From Ascaphus truei (lineage: Eukaryota > Chordata > Amphibia > Anura > Ascaphidae): a stretch of 64,000 nucleotides of DNA. Of this stretch, positions 11,931-22,379 are shown piece by piece. The notes under the pieces are model-generated. The model was not told the DNA's origin. It saw only the letters and a list, made by a program, of their open reading frames with translations, and made no database searches. How positions within the stretch are numbered: position 1 is the first letter of the stretch; every line of letters begins with the position of its first letter. The translations under genes and the position numbers were made by a program. The DNA lies in NCBI GenBank assembly GCA_036426205.1, contig CM071568.1, positions 120,457,045 through 120,521,044 on the forward strand, read 5' to 3'.

Positions 11931-12260
11931 ATTAGATTGTATATTTTCATATATTCTTGCTGGCATTGGAGGACCGGACCTGCAGTATGCTGACGAAGAT
12001 GCCCTTCATGATGGCCAATAGAAAGGTTTATTTACTTTATTTATGCTGGCTCGATTATGTTTTATTTTAAAATGGGCAAATGCACTATTATCCATATCTG
12101 GATAATAGTTATTTTGCCTATTACTGTACTGTATGTGTTGGAGGGGGGTGTATTTATTTCAATGTATTGCACATTTTTTATTTGCCACAGGATTGATGCC
12201 ATAGGCCAGCGGGGACTGAGGGCCCCAAGTCACCCGCGGGTACCACCTGGATAGGCGGCC

Positions 12261-12940
12261 ACAGTCCTTGTACTGTATGCAGACACGGAAAGGCTTCAAT
12301 CTCTCTGTACATTTCTGTGTTCAATCTCCACCTCATAGATGAGCCCTTATTTGAATTCCCATTGTGAGTGTGACTAATGTGTTTTATATCAATATATTTT
12401 TTTATATAACAGTACACTAGATGCCCTTCTTTCTCCATTTGTATCTCATATATGTCTATATACATCGAATGTTTGGAAGTCTTTCAAGGAGATCCTGAGC
12501 TGTGGGGATTATTCCCATGTTTCCTAATCTTTGGTCACTCCATGTGGGTGATTTTAAATTCAAATTCAATTCCCTTCATTATCCAGAAATACTACACTAT
12601 ATATCTTTTCATTTTCTCCTTTTTTGCCTACTGAGCAACCTTGTACTGTACGTGCACAGGTTTTTTTTTTTCTAAAATCTTTTCATTCTAGTTTCCATTC
12701 CAAACTTTTCCAAAACATCAACTGCATCTGCTCCCAGTTCAGTTCTTTAATTCTTTCTTCCTCTTCCTGCAACATAAGCTTTATTGTGATGTTTTCTGAA
12801 CAAAGAAGTAAAATAGGCAGTGAAACAGGTGCTGAATGCTGATACGGAAAAAGCATGTGGTCTTAAGTGTACTGCTTCATTAATTCCACTTGAATACAAT
12901 TTTACTTACCATTAGTACATTTCCATTTCCATTGGTCTAT
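12261..12940. other. Unassigned stretch between repeats
   Basis: No convincing gene, splice or repeat structure was seen. Short open frames here are not supported by any motif. Confidence 0.4.
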
Positions 12941-12944
12941 ATGG

Positions 12945-13185
12945 GGGCGATTCACTAAGCAGTGATAACTGCTTTTAAGTACGATAAATTACTTTTAAGA
13001 CCGATACTGCCTGCTGCGCGATTCACTAAGCAATGATAACAGTGCTTTATTGGCCGTAAAAGGCATTTATTCAGCCCCAACATTTTTTTTAAAAAAATAC
13101 GTCCGATCAGGCAAAAAACAGCAAACGTGACGTTTTTTGCCAGTCAGCGCGATTCACTAAGCAGTAATAAGTGAATCGTACTTTA
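12945..13185. mobile_element. MITE-like repeat with internal GATTCACTAAGCA units
   Basis: GATTCACTAAGCA occurs three times (about 12951, 13020, 13149), spaced 60-130 bp apart, and the last is followed by its own inverted partner AAGTGAATCG. It resembles the repeats at 9490 and 49790 in style but not in sequence. No coding. Confidence 0.5.
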
Positions 13186-13559
13186 AAAGCACGTCAGATT
13201 TGTTCACCAGCTAAAGGCTGGTGCAAAAGAAATGGAGCCATGAAAAAAATCATTGTTTACGTCTTTTTCACCACACAATGAATACAAAAGGCTGGCGGGT
13301 GTCCCCGGGTGATCCACGCGGGAGTCCGGGGCCCTCGGGTGATCCCCGCGGGAGTCCGGGGGTCCCCGATAGCCTGCGGTACCAATCGTGTGGCCAAAAA
13401 AACACAACACCCAATACTTCGCAATAAATACACCCCCCCCTGCCCCCTAATACATACAGTACTATAATGGTCAAAATTACTATTATCCAGATATGGATAA
13501 TAGTGCATTTGTCCATTTAAAATAAAAAATTCAGCTGCAGAAATAAAACTTGCACTCAC

Positions 13560-13640
13560 CCCTGCCAGGCTGCCACGATGAAGGCCGTCCTCATCCTCAT
13601 CACCGTCCATGTCCTCCGTTGCCACAAACAATGCAGTACA
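13560..13640 (-). other. Exon-like block 2 of foldback family (minus)
   Basis: On the minus strand the block encodes an acidic run (DGDEDEDGLHRG) and ends GGCAGGG followed by GTGAGT, a good donor. Equivalent blocks: 17170-17223 (DVDEEDESLHPGKG), 17755-17778, 55885-55936 (YADEDALYNG), and about 11965-12005. In each well-preserved copy it lies about 1 kb downstream of the first-exon donor. Confidence 0.45.
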
Positions 13641-13665
13641 ATCACAAATAAAATCTAATGTCCCC

Positions 13666-13722
13666 TAACCCTTTAATCACCTTAGCGGTTATTAACCGCT
13701 ATAGTAATTAATGGGTTAACCC
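13666..13722. repeat. Family hairpin, copy 2
   Basis: TAACCCTTTAATCACC and ATTAATGGGTTAACCC flank an AGCGGTTATTAACCGCT centre, a near-perfect palindrome. Confidence 0.65.
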
Positions 13723-14406
13723 ACCTCTCCCACTACCCACCCAGGAGGCCTAACCACCCTGCCCAGGCAACTACCCTAACCCTTCTCCCATTCATTGGTA
13801 CAGTGGGTACATCATGCTCAGATAATATGGGCCTGATTTACCACTATATCAAGAAATGGTGCAGGAATAAAGAAACAGGCCCAAATAAAACAAAATTACA
13901 TTGCAAAATGAACATATTACTAATGCCAATCAAACAATTGAATGGCACAGAGGGTACACCATGCCCATATAATATGGGCAAGATTTAACACTATGTCAGT
14001 CAATTGTCAACTTAAAAAAAAAATCACAAACAAGATCCATTGCAATCAAAACAATCTCAAACTAAAAACAAATAAAGAAGTAAACCGAACAAAATTACCA
14101 CCAATCAATTAATCCAATCCAAAATAAAGAACAGACTAAACAATTAAAACACCAAAACCATGAATAAATTAAATAAATATCTAAATAAACTGCATCATTC
14201 CAAATCAAAAGTCAAAAAGTAATCCAACATTAAAAAGCAAACACCAATCAAAAGCCAGAAATAAACAATTTAAAACACCAGCAACAATGCCTGAATATTA
14301 CAGCAATATGCAATATAAATAGCATACAAATTTAAAAACAAAGAACCAATATACATTTAAAATACATACAAGCAAACATTTGCTAAAACAACGATTACTT
14401 CTTACT

Positions 14407-14451
14407 GTATGTATGTATGTATGTATGTATGTATGTATGTATGTATGTATA
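14407..14451. repeat. (TATG)n microsatellite, left arm
   Basis: Eleven uninterrupted ATGT-type units. It is the inverted counterpart of (CATA)n at 16147-16214 in the right arm. Confidence 0.95.
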
Positions 14452-14574
14452 GCCCTAAAAGGCCATACATAAATACATTTGGAATGAATATGTGAAAAAA
14501 AATTCAATCACAAAAAAATACAATAAAAAATACCTGTAAATGAAAAATAACATACATTCAATTTTTTTTCTTAC

Positions 14575-15200
14575 CTTTAGATGTCTTCACCCTCCGATTC
14601 CTGTGGTTACCGCAAGCTAAAGAAAAATCCAAAGTCCTTTTCTTCTTGCTTTTTCTTCATCTGTAAATTGTAATCCAATTTTGGCTCTTTCGGGGTCTTC
14701 GATCTTCTTCTTCTTCTTCTGTATCTTCTTCTTCTTCTGTATCTTCTTCTTATTATTATTATTATTATTCTTCATCCATCTTCAGCAGGCACGCACTTGT
14801 AATAGTAGAATGAAAGGGGATCGGTGTGACGTCCAAGGCTAAACAAAACGTGGGAACTCACCAGCAAAAATTGAATAAAAAAACTTTATTGAACTACATA
14901 AAAAAAGTGAACATCCACATGGAGATCTAGACTCCTCCTCCTCCCCTTTCATTCTACTGCTACCTCAGGATTGAACAAGACTCCAACAGACAGAAAATAC
15001 AGAGCTATGCTGTAGTTGCGTGGCCATGAGGACTAAGGACATGGCGACTGATCGTGAGTATACTGCACACTCCACGCCATAGACAAATGTCTCTTTGGAT
15101 TTGTGTGCTTATTTCTCAGCTGTACTTTTACTGTGAGGACGCTGATGCACGTTACACCCTTGTAATACTATTGGAGGAGGAGGTCCTCTCTCCTCGGCTT
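14575..15200 (-). other. Putative first exon of foldback family, left arm (minus)
   Basis: Minus-strand block from downstream of the TATA box (15227-15235) to a donor at 14575 (CTAAAG|GTAAG). It is GAAGAAGA-rich. A PLE-like tail fragment (AACAAAACGTGGGAACTC region, about 14830-15140) appears to be inserted in it, since the right-arm exon lacks that stretch. Confidence 0.4.
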
Positions 15201-15226
15201 CGTGCCATCAAATGAGGCTGCACAGG

Positions 15227-15250
15227 CTTTTATAGGCCTGCGATGTCACA
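15227..15250 (-). promoter_or_regulatory. TATA box and degenerate CRE, left arm (minus)
   Basis: CTATAAAAG on the minus strand (plus CTTTTATAG, 15227-15235), with TGACATCG (15241-15248) where the right arm has TGACGTCA. It faces leftward, divergent from the right-arm promoter. Confidence 0.5.
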
Positions 15251-15299
15251 TTTCAGTGCAAATTGTTCGCATACCATTAATTGGCTGTGAAAAACATGT

Positions 15300-15690
15300 G
15301 TTTATTTATTTTTTGGTGATGTCATATAAAGGAAGTGAAGCCAGCCAATCAGAATGGCTGTGCTTCCTTTCCCATTAACATGACGTCACCAAAAGAAACA
15401 TGGCTGCCATCACATGGTACTTCAGCCAATCAGACGGTGGGAACTATATCCCCAATTTGATTGGTTGTAGTAGACCATGTGACAGATTTTTTGGGGAAAG
15501 GATGTGACATCATCCAAAGGGAGTCACATGGTCTAAAACAACAACCAATCAGATTGGGGATACAGTTCCCACAATCTGATTGGCTGAAGTACCATGTGAC
15601 GGCAGTCATTCTGATTGGCTGGCTTCACTTCCTTTACATGACATCACCAAAAAAAAAACACAATGTTTTTCACAGCCAATCAGAAGCGTG
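15300..15690. promoter_or_regulatory. CCAAT-rich central palindrome
   Basis: At least four CCAAT/ATTGG boxes (AGCCAATCAG near 15424 and 15675, ACCAATCAG near 15545, GATTGGCT near 15583) lie symmetrically around the foldback centre at about 15490. Together with the flanking CRE/TATA pairs this has the form of a bidirectional promoter (inference). Confidence 0.45.
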
Positions 15691-15711
15691 TGAACCATTT
15701 GCACTAAATTG

Positions 15712-15733
15712 TGACGTCACAGGCCTATAAAAG
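15712..15733 (+). promoter_or_regulatory. CRE and TATA box, right arm (plus)
   Basis: TGACGTCA at 15712-15719 and CTATAAAAG at 15725-15733. The spacing (5 bp) and order are conserved with the left arm. Confidence 0.6.
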
Positions 15734-15754
15734 CCTGTGCAGCCTCATTTGATG

Positions 15755-16024
15755 GCAAGAAGCCGAGGAGGGAGGGCCTCCTCCTCCAATAGGATTACAA
15801 GGGTGTGCCTGCTAAAGATGGATGATGAAGAAGATACAGAATATACAGAAGAAGATAGAAGACGCCAAAAGAACCAAAATAGGATTACAATTTACAGATG
15901 AAGAAAAAGAAAGAAGAAAAGGACTTTGGATTTGTTTTACCTGTGAACCGTTGCTGTTTGGGATCATGGATTGGTTTGAGAGCTTGCGATATACATGGGA
16001 ATCGGAGGGAGAAGACATCTAAAG
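15755..16024 (+). other. Putative first exon of foldback family, right arm (plus)
   Basis: Starts near the GGCAAGAAGCCGAGGAG block and ends at AAAG|GTAAGG. It contains a 66-codon open frame (15822-16022, with KRTKIGLQFTDEEKERR) that stops three bases before the donor. The coding status is doubtful: the other copies do not keep this frame open. It is best read as a non-coding or formerly coding exon of the repeat. Confidence 0.4.
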
Positions 16025-16146
16025 GTAAGGAAAAAAATTGAATGTATGTTATTTTTCTTTTACAGGTTTTTTTTTTTTTTTGGTGATTGCATTTTTTTTT
16101 TACATACATTTATTCCAAATGTATTTATGTATGGCCCTTTAGGGCT

Positions 16147-16214
16147 ATACATACATACATACATACATACATACATACATACATACATACATACATACAT
16201 ACATACATACATAC
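16147..16214. repeat. (CATA)n microsatellite, right arm
   Basis: About 17 pure ACAT units. The inverted partner is at 14407-14451. Confidence 0.95.
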
Positions 16215-16339
16215 TGTACAGTAATAAGCAATGGTTGTTTTGGCAGTAGTTTAACTAAAAAAACAGAGTTTTCCAGTCTATTACCGGCAACCATACTTTG
16301 TTCTAGGGAATAAGGATTGCCACCTGAGCTTTAAAAGCA

Positions 16340-16445
16340 CAGGGGATACTGGCACCCCATAATGGGGCCTGAATCTCATGAAATAGGGGGTCCCGAGGCT
16401 GAAACCAATGCGGTTCAGCTCAGGAGACCCCCTGCATATGTACAC
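16340..16445. repeat. Half of a dispersed palindrome
   Basis: GCACCCCATAATGGGGCCTG..GGGGGTCCCGAGGCTG with GAAACCAATGCGGTTC, then GGAGACCCCCTGC. It matches the right half of the palindrome at 56411-56626. Confidence 0.55.
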
Positions 16446-16473
16446 TAGTATTAAAATGTAAAAAATAAAAAAA

Positions 16474-16605
16474 GATGAAAAAGTGCCCGATCCTAGTGTA
16501 ATATCATTGATAAAAATAAAATTTTCATGAACATAGACAATTTAAAACTCACAAACATCTGAAGTTTTAATGTGTGTTATAAGAATACTCATGCCCCAAC
16601 ATGAA
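16474..16605. repeat. Dispersed repeat (AAAAGTGCCCGATCCT..), copy 1
   Basis: Shares AAAAGTGCCCGATCCT and the following GTGT..TAAAATT..ACATAGACAA..AAACTCACAA order with 45905-46050. The family is not identified; it could be a PLE tail. Confidence 0.45.
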
Positions 16606-16699
16606 CAAGGAAGCTGCTCCGCTTGTCCTTTGCTCCATTGGTTATGAGGTCACCTCCTCACGAGTCCTCACGAGTCCTCCCAATAGGTGTTGTCTCTTA

Positions 16700-16990
16700 G
16701 GGCAGCGGTGCGCAAAGTCGGGAGTGCGACCCCCAGGGGGGGGCGAGAGACTCGCTGCGGGGGGCACGGGGTTTACAGAGGCCCCCGCACGGTTCCTGAA
16801 TACATTTAAATTAATGCTGGGGGAGCTGCAGGGCCTCTGTAAACTTCTACTTACCTTGTTTCAGACGTTCCTGGTCACGTGTCGCATGGCAACGAGGCAT
16901 CAATGAACGCCGCGGGTAATGTGATGTCGCATTGCCATGGTAACGTGATGTCATGACGCCGGGACGTCTGAAGCAAGGTAAGCAGGAGGT
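16700..16990 (+). mobile_element. hAT-like non-autonomous element
   Basis: Begins CAGCGGTGCGCAAAGT followed by a GC-rich GACCCCCAGGGGGGGGCG stretch, the usual look of vertebrate hAT ends. A related, inverted sequence lies at about 39420-39670 (shared CATTGCCATGGTAACGTGATGTC-like blocks and AGAGGCCC). The right end is uncertain. Confidence 0.5.
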
Positions 16991-17169
16991 TAAGGTTGGG
17001 GGAAAGGAGATTTCACCAGCAACAAAGGAAAGGGTTCTTTACAGTAAGGACAATTAAAATGTGGAATTCATTACCTATGGAGACTGTGATGCCAGATACA
17101 ATAGATTTGTTAAAAAAAAAGTTGGACATCTTTTTAGAACGGAAAGGTTTACAGGGATATACCAAATAA

Positions 17170-17223
17170 GCAAATATGGGAAGGATGTTGATGAGGAGGA
17201 TGAAAGCCTTCATCCTGGCAAAG
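17170..17223 (+). other. Exon-like block 2, right arm (plus)
   Basis: Encodes KDVDEEDESLHPGKG and ends CTGGCAAAG|GTAAGA. It is the right-arm equivalent of 13560-13640. A further copy with GGCAGGG|GTAAGT ends at 17778. Confidence 0.45.
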
Positions 17224-17679
17224 GTAAGAAACACATGTGTTGTATTTTATCTAATTGTGTATATTTTTTTTAAAGTATGCCCCCTTGGGGGTATAGATAA
17301 TCACAATGCCTTTTTTGGCAAATCTTTGTTTTAATTTAATAGTAAGGTATTTTGAAAAATGTTTTATTTTGTTTAGGTTGCCCATTCATTATCATTGTGG
17401 TAATCCTTGCTCCAATTGTGTGCTTACCTTACCACAGTGACAATCAATAGGTTTATTGCCTACTGTGTCATGTATTATACTGTTATGTCAATGTTATTTT
17501 ATTGTATATTTATTTTGTTTTGAAAACAGATGAGGAAAAGTGCTACAAGCCATATTTTGCTACTAGTGCTTTTGCCCATTTGTATTTGTGGTTCTAGGTG
17601 TAGGGGGTGGGGGATGAGGTTAGTTGCCCCATGGCGAGTGGTTTAGACTCCCGGGTGGATAGCAGGGGGGGGGGGAGAT

Positions 17680-17742
17680 AACCCCTTAATTACCATAGCA
17701 GTTTCTAAGCGCTAATATCAGCTAAGATAATTAAGGGTTACT
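17680..17742. repeat. Family hairpin, copy 3
   Basis: AACCCCTTAATTACC and GATAATTAAGGGTT flank a TAGCAGTTTCTAAGCGCTA centre. It is less perfect than copies 1 and 2. Confidence 0.5.
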
Positions 17743-18760
17743 GGCCAGAAGATTAGGGCAGCTTTCATCCTGGCAGGGGTAAGTACAACTTTTATTTACT
17801 ATATGCAGTCTAATGTTTTATTTTTAATGGACAAATGTGTTTTTATCCAGATATGTGTTGGGGGGGGGAGTTGGGGTAGAGGAGGGGGGCGTTGAAACAT
17901 AGATTAACACAATGACAATCAATGGATTAAATGGCTAGACTTTTGTTTTATAGTAAAAAAATTTATAGTAATGTATTTTATTGTATTGCACACAATGATA
18001 ATTTGAATGGGCAAAAGCGCTCTTCGGAATCTTTGGCTAATAGCACTTTTGCCCATTCCTGTGTGGTGTTGGAGGTAGAGGGGGTGTGTGAAGGAGGTTG
18101 TTGCCCTGGAGTAGGTGTTTAGGCATTGAGAGATAACAAATGACACAGATAAAACACAGACAATAATTCCCTGGCGCAATATCAGATAATAAACCTGACG
18201 AATCGGAGTAGTCCCATGAATCAAAAGATGGTATAAAGAGATCCCAGTCCACAATGTCCCGTTCTTTTACACAGAATGCTGGTCTGAAAATACAAATAAA
18301 ACAACCATTGCGCAGATCCTATGGTCAGTGTTCAAGACCCCACCGTTGCTATCTACTTACTTAAAATAGATAAGAATGGGCCTCAAAAGGTTTCTTTAAG
18401 TCCCCCCACGATTGGCTCCGACTGATTCTGCTGCCTGGTATCGCGCTTTACACTTCCAGCATCAGCATCACCATACCGATTGGGAACAGAAAGGGGCACC
18501 AATAGTATAGCACTATAACATTTATTGTTAAAAAATGACAAGCATAAAAACTTCACTCACATGCGAGAATGCCCTATGCGTGTCCTACAACGTGCCGTCC
18601 GCTTCACATGGGAGGATGCCGAGGATTGCAGGGGGGCTGAGCCGGCGTGGGTCCCCTCTTCGTGGCCGCGACTCGGAGCGCCTAGTCCCTCCTCCGAGAC
18701 GTTCCCCGTCAATCAACCTCCTTTCCTTCCACAGGGTCGCACGTTGCAGCACGTTCAACA

Positions 18761-18819
18761 AGCTCCACCCTACGCGCGTTTCGTGACTCTGACGTCACTT
18801 CTTCAGGGGTAATGGAGCT
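18761..18819 (-). ncRNA. Hammerhead-like ribozyme E (left PLE arm)
   Basis: Minus strand: extended stem I AGCTCC and ACCC pairing with GGGT and GGAGCT, with an ATT bulge (18807-18819 with 18761-18770). Core CTGAAGA (C3, G8 intact), one extra A, stem II GTGAC/GTCAC, GAAA (18779-18782), palindromic CGCGCG (18773-18778) and TA at the cleavage position. It is the best conserved PLE-type core in the window and probably active as a dimer. Confidence 0.75.
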
Positions 18820-19309
18820 GTGGGGGCACTTGAGGTATTTTATACCCTTGTCAACTGACAGGAAGTTCCCATTAGTTGAATGTCTGATTGGGAACTCCTG
18901 TTGATTGTCCACTTGTTGGTTGATACTGGCAATTCGTGTGTTTAGGCAGTTTTAACCACTTCAGCCTGGACAGCAATTGCACTAGATGATACATTCTAGC
19001 ATGCTGTAAAATACTTTACACAAAATTATTTAATACATCAGTATCAAAAAACCATAATAAACTCTATAAATTGTAGAAATAAAAAGTAATTAGCAACCTG
19101 TGGCTTTTATTCAATTTGCGAGATAGCTATTTGTATTGATCACTGTTGCTAACAGCATAAGGACCCAGAGGTGGAAAGAGTTATTTGCATAGCAAAAAAA
19201 CAAAACAGATAACCTGGTTATGCATATTCAACATCAGCAGTTACAGACCTAACTGTCCCTCAAAAATGCTGCCAGGTCAAATTCGATGTTTAATCCTCTC
19301 GGGGTTAAG

Positions 19310-19470
19310 GTTTTGAGGGTATATATCCAGTAGCTTTCGCTTCTGGATAAGAGTTGATTTTATCACCCCCCCCTCCAATTCTGCTTGGGGCAGTCAATCC
19401 CTTTACAGATTAACCCTTCCGGATTTTGTCCATGTTTATTTTTAAAGTGACTGGAGACGCTATGTTCTCC
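19310..19470 (-). pseudogene. PLE ORF C-terminus, left arm
   Basis: Minus-strand frames give SVSSHFKNKHG, then a glycine-rich stretch, then a LLDIYPQNLNPE segment corresponding to the YWIYTL.TLNP end of PLE proteins, ending just before the 3' UTR. Broken by frameshifts. Confidence 0.6.
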
Positions 19471-19519
19471 CACCCCTTTTTATATTATAAACATGTTCTG
19501 CATAATATAAAAAGGGGTC

Positions 19520-19740
19520 TGGAGACACATAGCGTCTCCAGTCACTTTAAAAATAACATGGACAAATCCGGAAGGGTTAATCTGTAAAGGGATTGACTGC
19601 CCCAACAGAATTGGGGGGGGGTGATAAAATCAATCTTATATCCAGACGCGAAAGCTACTGGATATATACCCTCAAAACCTTACCCCGAGAGGATTAAACA
19701 TCGATTTGACCTGGCAGCATTTTTGAGGGACAGTTAGGTC
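19520..19740 (+). pseudogene. PLE ORF C-terminus, right arm
   Basis: Plus strand: SVSSHFKN, then a frameshift, then RRESYWIYTLKTLPRE and DLTWQHF before a stop near 19731. The SYWIYTLKTL block matches the C-terminus of the PLE ORF at about 3210-3235 (YWIFTLKT). Confidence 0.7.
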
Positions 19741-20174
19741 TGTAACTGCTGATGTTGATATTGCATAACCAGGTTATCTGTTTTTGTTTTTTTGCTATGC
19801 AAATAATCTCTTTCCACCTCTGGTCCTTTATGCTGTTGCAACAGTGATCAATACAAATAGCTATCTCGCACATTGAATAATAAGCCACAGGGTTGCTATT
19901 ACTTTTTATTTCTACAATTTATAGAGTTTTATTATGGTTTTTATGATACTGATGTATTAAATAATTTTGTGTAAAGTATTTTACAGCATGCTAGAATGTA
20001 ATCATCTAGTGCAATTGGCTGTCCAGGCATAAGTGGTTAAACCTGCTAAACACACGAATTGCCAGGTATCAGCCAACAAGTGGACAATCAACAGGAGTTC
20101 CCATCAGACATTCAACTAATGGGAACTTCCTGTCAGCTTTGCACAAGGGTATAAAATACCTCAAGTGCCCCCAC

Positions 20175-20232
20175 AGCTCCATTACCCCTGAAAAGTGACG
20201 TCAGAGTCACGAAACGCGCGTAGTGTGGAGCT
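20175..20232 (+). ncRNA. Hammerhead-like ribozyme F (right PLE arm)
   Basis: The same design as E on the opposite strand: AGCTCC and ACCC (20175-20187) facing GTGT and GGAGCT (20223-20232), stem II GTGAC/GTCAC (20195-20199, 20206-20210), GAAA 20211-20214, CGCGCG 20215-20220, TA 20221-20222. The core has lost one base relative to E (CTGAAAA directly before stem II), and one stem I pair is gone. Probably inactive. Confidence 0.6.
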
Positions 20233-21112
20233 TGTTGACGTGCTGCACCGTGCAGACCCTGTGGAGGAAAGGAGGTTGATTGACGGGGAACGTCATCGGA
20301 GAGGGACTAGGCGCTCCGAGTCGCGGCCACGAAGCGGGGACCCACGCCGGCTCCAGCCTCCCCTGCAATCCCTCGGCATCCTCCCATGTGAAGCGGACGG
20401 CACGTTGTAGGACACGCATAGGGCATTCTCGCATGTGAGTGCATGTTTTTATGCTTGTCATTTTTTAACAATAAATGTTATAGTGCTATACTATTGGTGC
20501 CCCTTTCTGTTCCCATGGTATGGTGATGCTGATGCTGGAAGTGTAAAGCGCGATACCAGCAGCAGGAATCAGTCGGACCAATCGTGGGGGGACTTAAAGA
20601 AACCTTTTGAGGCCCATTCTTATCTATTTTTAAGTAAGTATATAGCAACGGTGGGGTCTTGGAACACGGACCATAGGATACTGCGCAATGGTTGTTTTAT
20701 TTGTATTTTCAGACCAGCATTCTGTGTAAAGAACGGGACATTGTGGACTGTGGATCTTCTTTATACCATCTTTTGATTCATGGGACTACTCCGATTCGCT
20801 CGGTTTATTATCTGATATTGCGCCAGGGAATTATTGTCTGTGTTTTATCTGTGTCATTTGTTATCTCTCTGTGTATGGTATACAGCCCTTGTGGATAGGG
20901 TTGTTATATTCCCAGGCAGCCATTCCCCACCGCCACAACAGGCTGTGAGGAATTCACATTAGATTTTTCCTTATAGGGGACACTTTAAATATTCATTTTA
21001 TTATTGTTAAGCACCTGGTTATTTTAGTTAATATTTAGGTATAGTTATATAGGTTTGAGCGCTGATCACATGCTTTTAGTTTAAATTTTCCTCACTAGGT
21101 GTTTAGGCATTG

Positions 21113-21480
21113 CATGAGTGGTTAACCCATTCATTACCATAGCGGTTGCAACCACTAAGGTAAGGGAGAGGTTAATCGCTCCCAGGAAGCCTCAACACCC
21201 ACCAGGGGCAACTATGAAGGTAATATTTGACCGTGTTGGGTGTTTGGGTGGGTGGTAGCAGGAGGAGTTAACCCTTTCATTACCTTAGTGGTTGTATCGC
21301 AAAGATAAGGGAGGGTTTACCTCCTCCTGCAACCCTCCCACTAGGTCTAACCACCCACCCTGGAGCAACTCCAAGCTTCACCCACCCCCTCTACCACCAA
21401 CAAACCGGGCACTGGTATTAAATACCTTAATTAACTTAGTGGCTAGCCACTACGGTAATTAAGAGGGCTGTAAATGAATT
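21113..21480. repeat. Foldback-family minisatellite with three hairpin copies
   Basis: Continuation of the target repeat after the PLE insertion. Hairpins at about 21118-21176, 21262-21310 and 21420-21472 share TTAACCC..ATTACC.TAGCGGTTG and its inverse, separated by CCCACC/GGGTGG-rich spacers. Confidence 0.55.
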
Positions 21481-21575
21481 TTTATTACATAGGATTGAAG
21501 TTGGAGGTCAATGGAGCTGAAATGAACGTTGGTCAGCTCTCTAGAGATACCGGCTTCAATCCTACATAGTAACAA
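21480..21575. repeat. Short palindrome (TACATAGGATTGAAG..)
   Basis: TTATTACATAGGATTGAAG and CTTCAATCCTACATAGTAA face each other around an AGCTGAAATG..GGTCAGCTCT centre of about 60 bp. Confidence 0.6.
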
Positions 21576-21984
21576 TACATTTTCTCCTTCAGATAGCGGA
21601 TTCCATTTTGCCACCCTTCAGGTTGCAAGAGCAGAATCTGCGATTTGCAGCCACGATATACATATCAAAGCTACCTGAATAGATCAATTCCTCAAAAAAT
21701 GTGAGTTAGAGCAATTTTTGGGCTACCGCTCGGTTTCTCTCAGCGGGAGCACTACCGATCAGGAAGAAATCATTTTATAGCGCGTTTGCCATGTTATCTG
21801 AGCTTTCTGAATAGCTACACATGCAAACTCGCTAGAAAAGTGTTCAAAACTATCCATAAGTCATTTATCGAAGTTTACTGAATAGGCTCCTAAGGGAGGA
21901 AGAGAAGGGGAAGAGAGATTGGTGGAGAGAGAGATGGGGGGATGAGAGAGAGGGGGATTCAGAGGTGGAGAGATGGACAATTTA

Positions 21985-22370
21985 ATTCTAGGTTCCATAA
22001 CCAAAAAAAGGTTGAAAAGCACTTATTGAGAAAGAGGTCATCCAGCCCCGATGAACAATGAGCTACTCCCTGATATGGGCGGAGGCATAGTCTGTCAGCA
22101 CAAAAAACATCAGGAGATATGGGGGAGGATTGTAACACGAGCAGAAGACTTTATTCATCCTGAGCTGAACTTCAAGATACAGTGTACAGAATACACTCTT
22201 GTAAGTGCATCTCTTTTGCATTTAATTTGTTTTCTAATAAAGTGGTAATTAAGAAAAATCTCTCCTTGTGCTCGTTTTGTATACAACAAAGTCTTTGGAG
22301 TCTTTGGAAGTCTTTGGGGACAACCAGGGGTCCAGGGATTACAGTTTGGGAACCAGTGAAATAAAGCAAT
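21985..22370. mobile_element. Possible hAT-like remnant
   Basis: The right end, read on the minus strand, is CACTGGTTCCCAAACTG, a common vertebrate hAT terminus. The left end GGTTCCATAACC is a poor inverted match. No coding. Confidence 0.35.
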
Positions 22371-22379
22371 GATAATATA

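Larger units (their letters stand above)
10030..12260 (+). mobile_element. Foldback-family copy 1 (inverted arms, promoter, first exon)
   Basis: Arms near 10195-10400 and 12018-12215 are inverted copies. Both hold a poly-C or poly-G run, CAGTACAGTAATGGGCAAAA-like sequence, a TCCAGATATGGATAA palindrome and TTTATTTACTTTATTTATGC. The interior carries, on the plus strand, a CRE (10632-10639), a GAAGAA-rich first exon ending at a splice donor (10918), and a decayed second-exon-like block at about 11960-12008 that has lost its donor. GC-rich GGGTCAC/GGGACC minisatellite units cap the left arm (10050-10210). No transposase was found. Confidence 0.55.
13257..18111. mobile_element. Large foldback element centred near 15.49 kb (left and right arms)
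   Basis: Two arms of the same family face outward. Matching pairs, left versus right: the microsatellite plus AAAGGCCATACATAAATACA (14400-14480 versus 16100-16215); GAAGAAGATACAGA-rich exon (14700-14760 versus 15825-15900); TATA/CRE region (15215-15250 versus 15712-15733); CCAAT-box region around 15300-15470 versus 15540-15680. The right arm also carries a hAT-like insertion (16700) and a second-exon block (17170-17223). The family continues past a 2.97-kb PLE insertion to about 21480. Confidence 0.7.
18112..21112. mobile_element. Inverted PLE dimer with perfect 17-bp target duplication
   Basis: TAGGTGTTTAGGCATTG occurs at 18112-18128 and again at 21096-21112. Between them (2,967 bp) are two 5'-truncated PLE copies head to head: a minus-strand copy (18129-19489) and a plus-strand copy (about 19502-21095). 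They are inverted repeats of about 1.36 kb, diverged by small indels, joined at a 13-bp spacer (about 19490-19501) inside an A/T-rich hairpin. Each arm has the end of the PLE ORF, a 3' UTR and a ribozyme on its coding strand. The plus-strand copy is about 226 bp longer at its 3' end. The target is the foldback family. Confidence 0.8.

Noticed and set aside
15461..15730. 89-codon plus-strand frame in the foldback centre
   Set aside because: Falls within the CCAAT-box palindrome; the mirrored arm does not conserve it.
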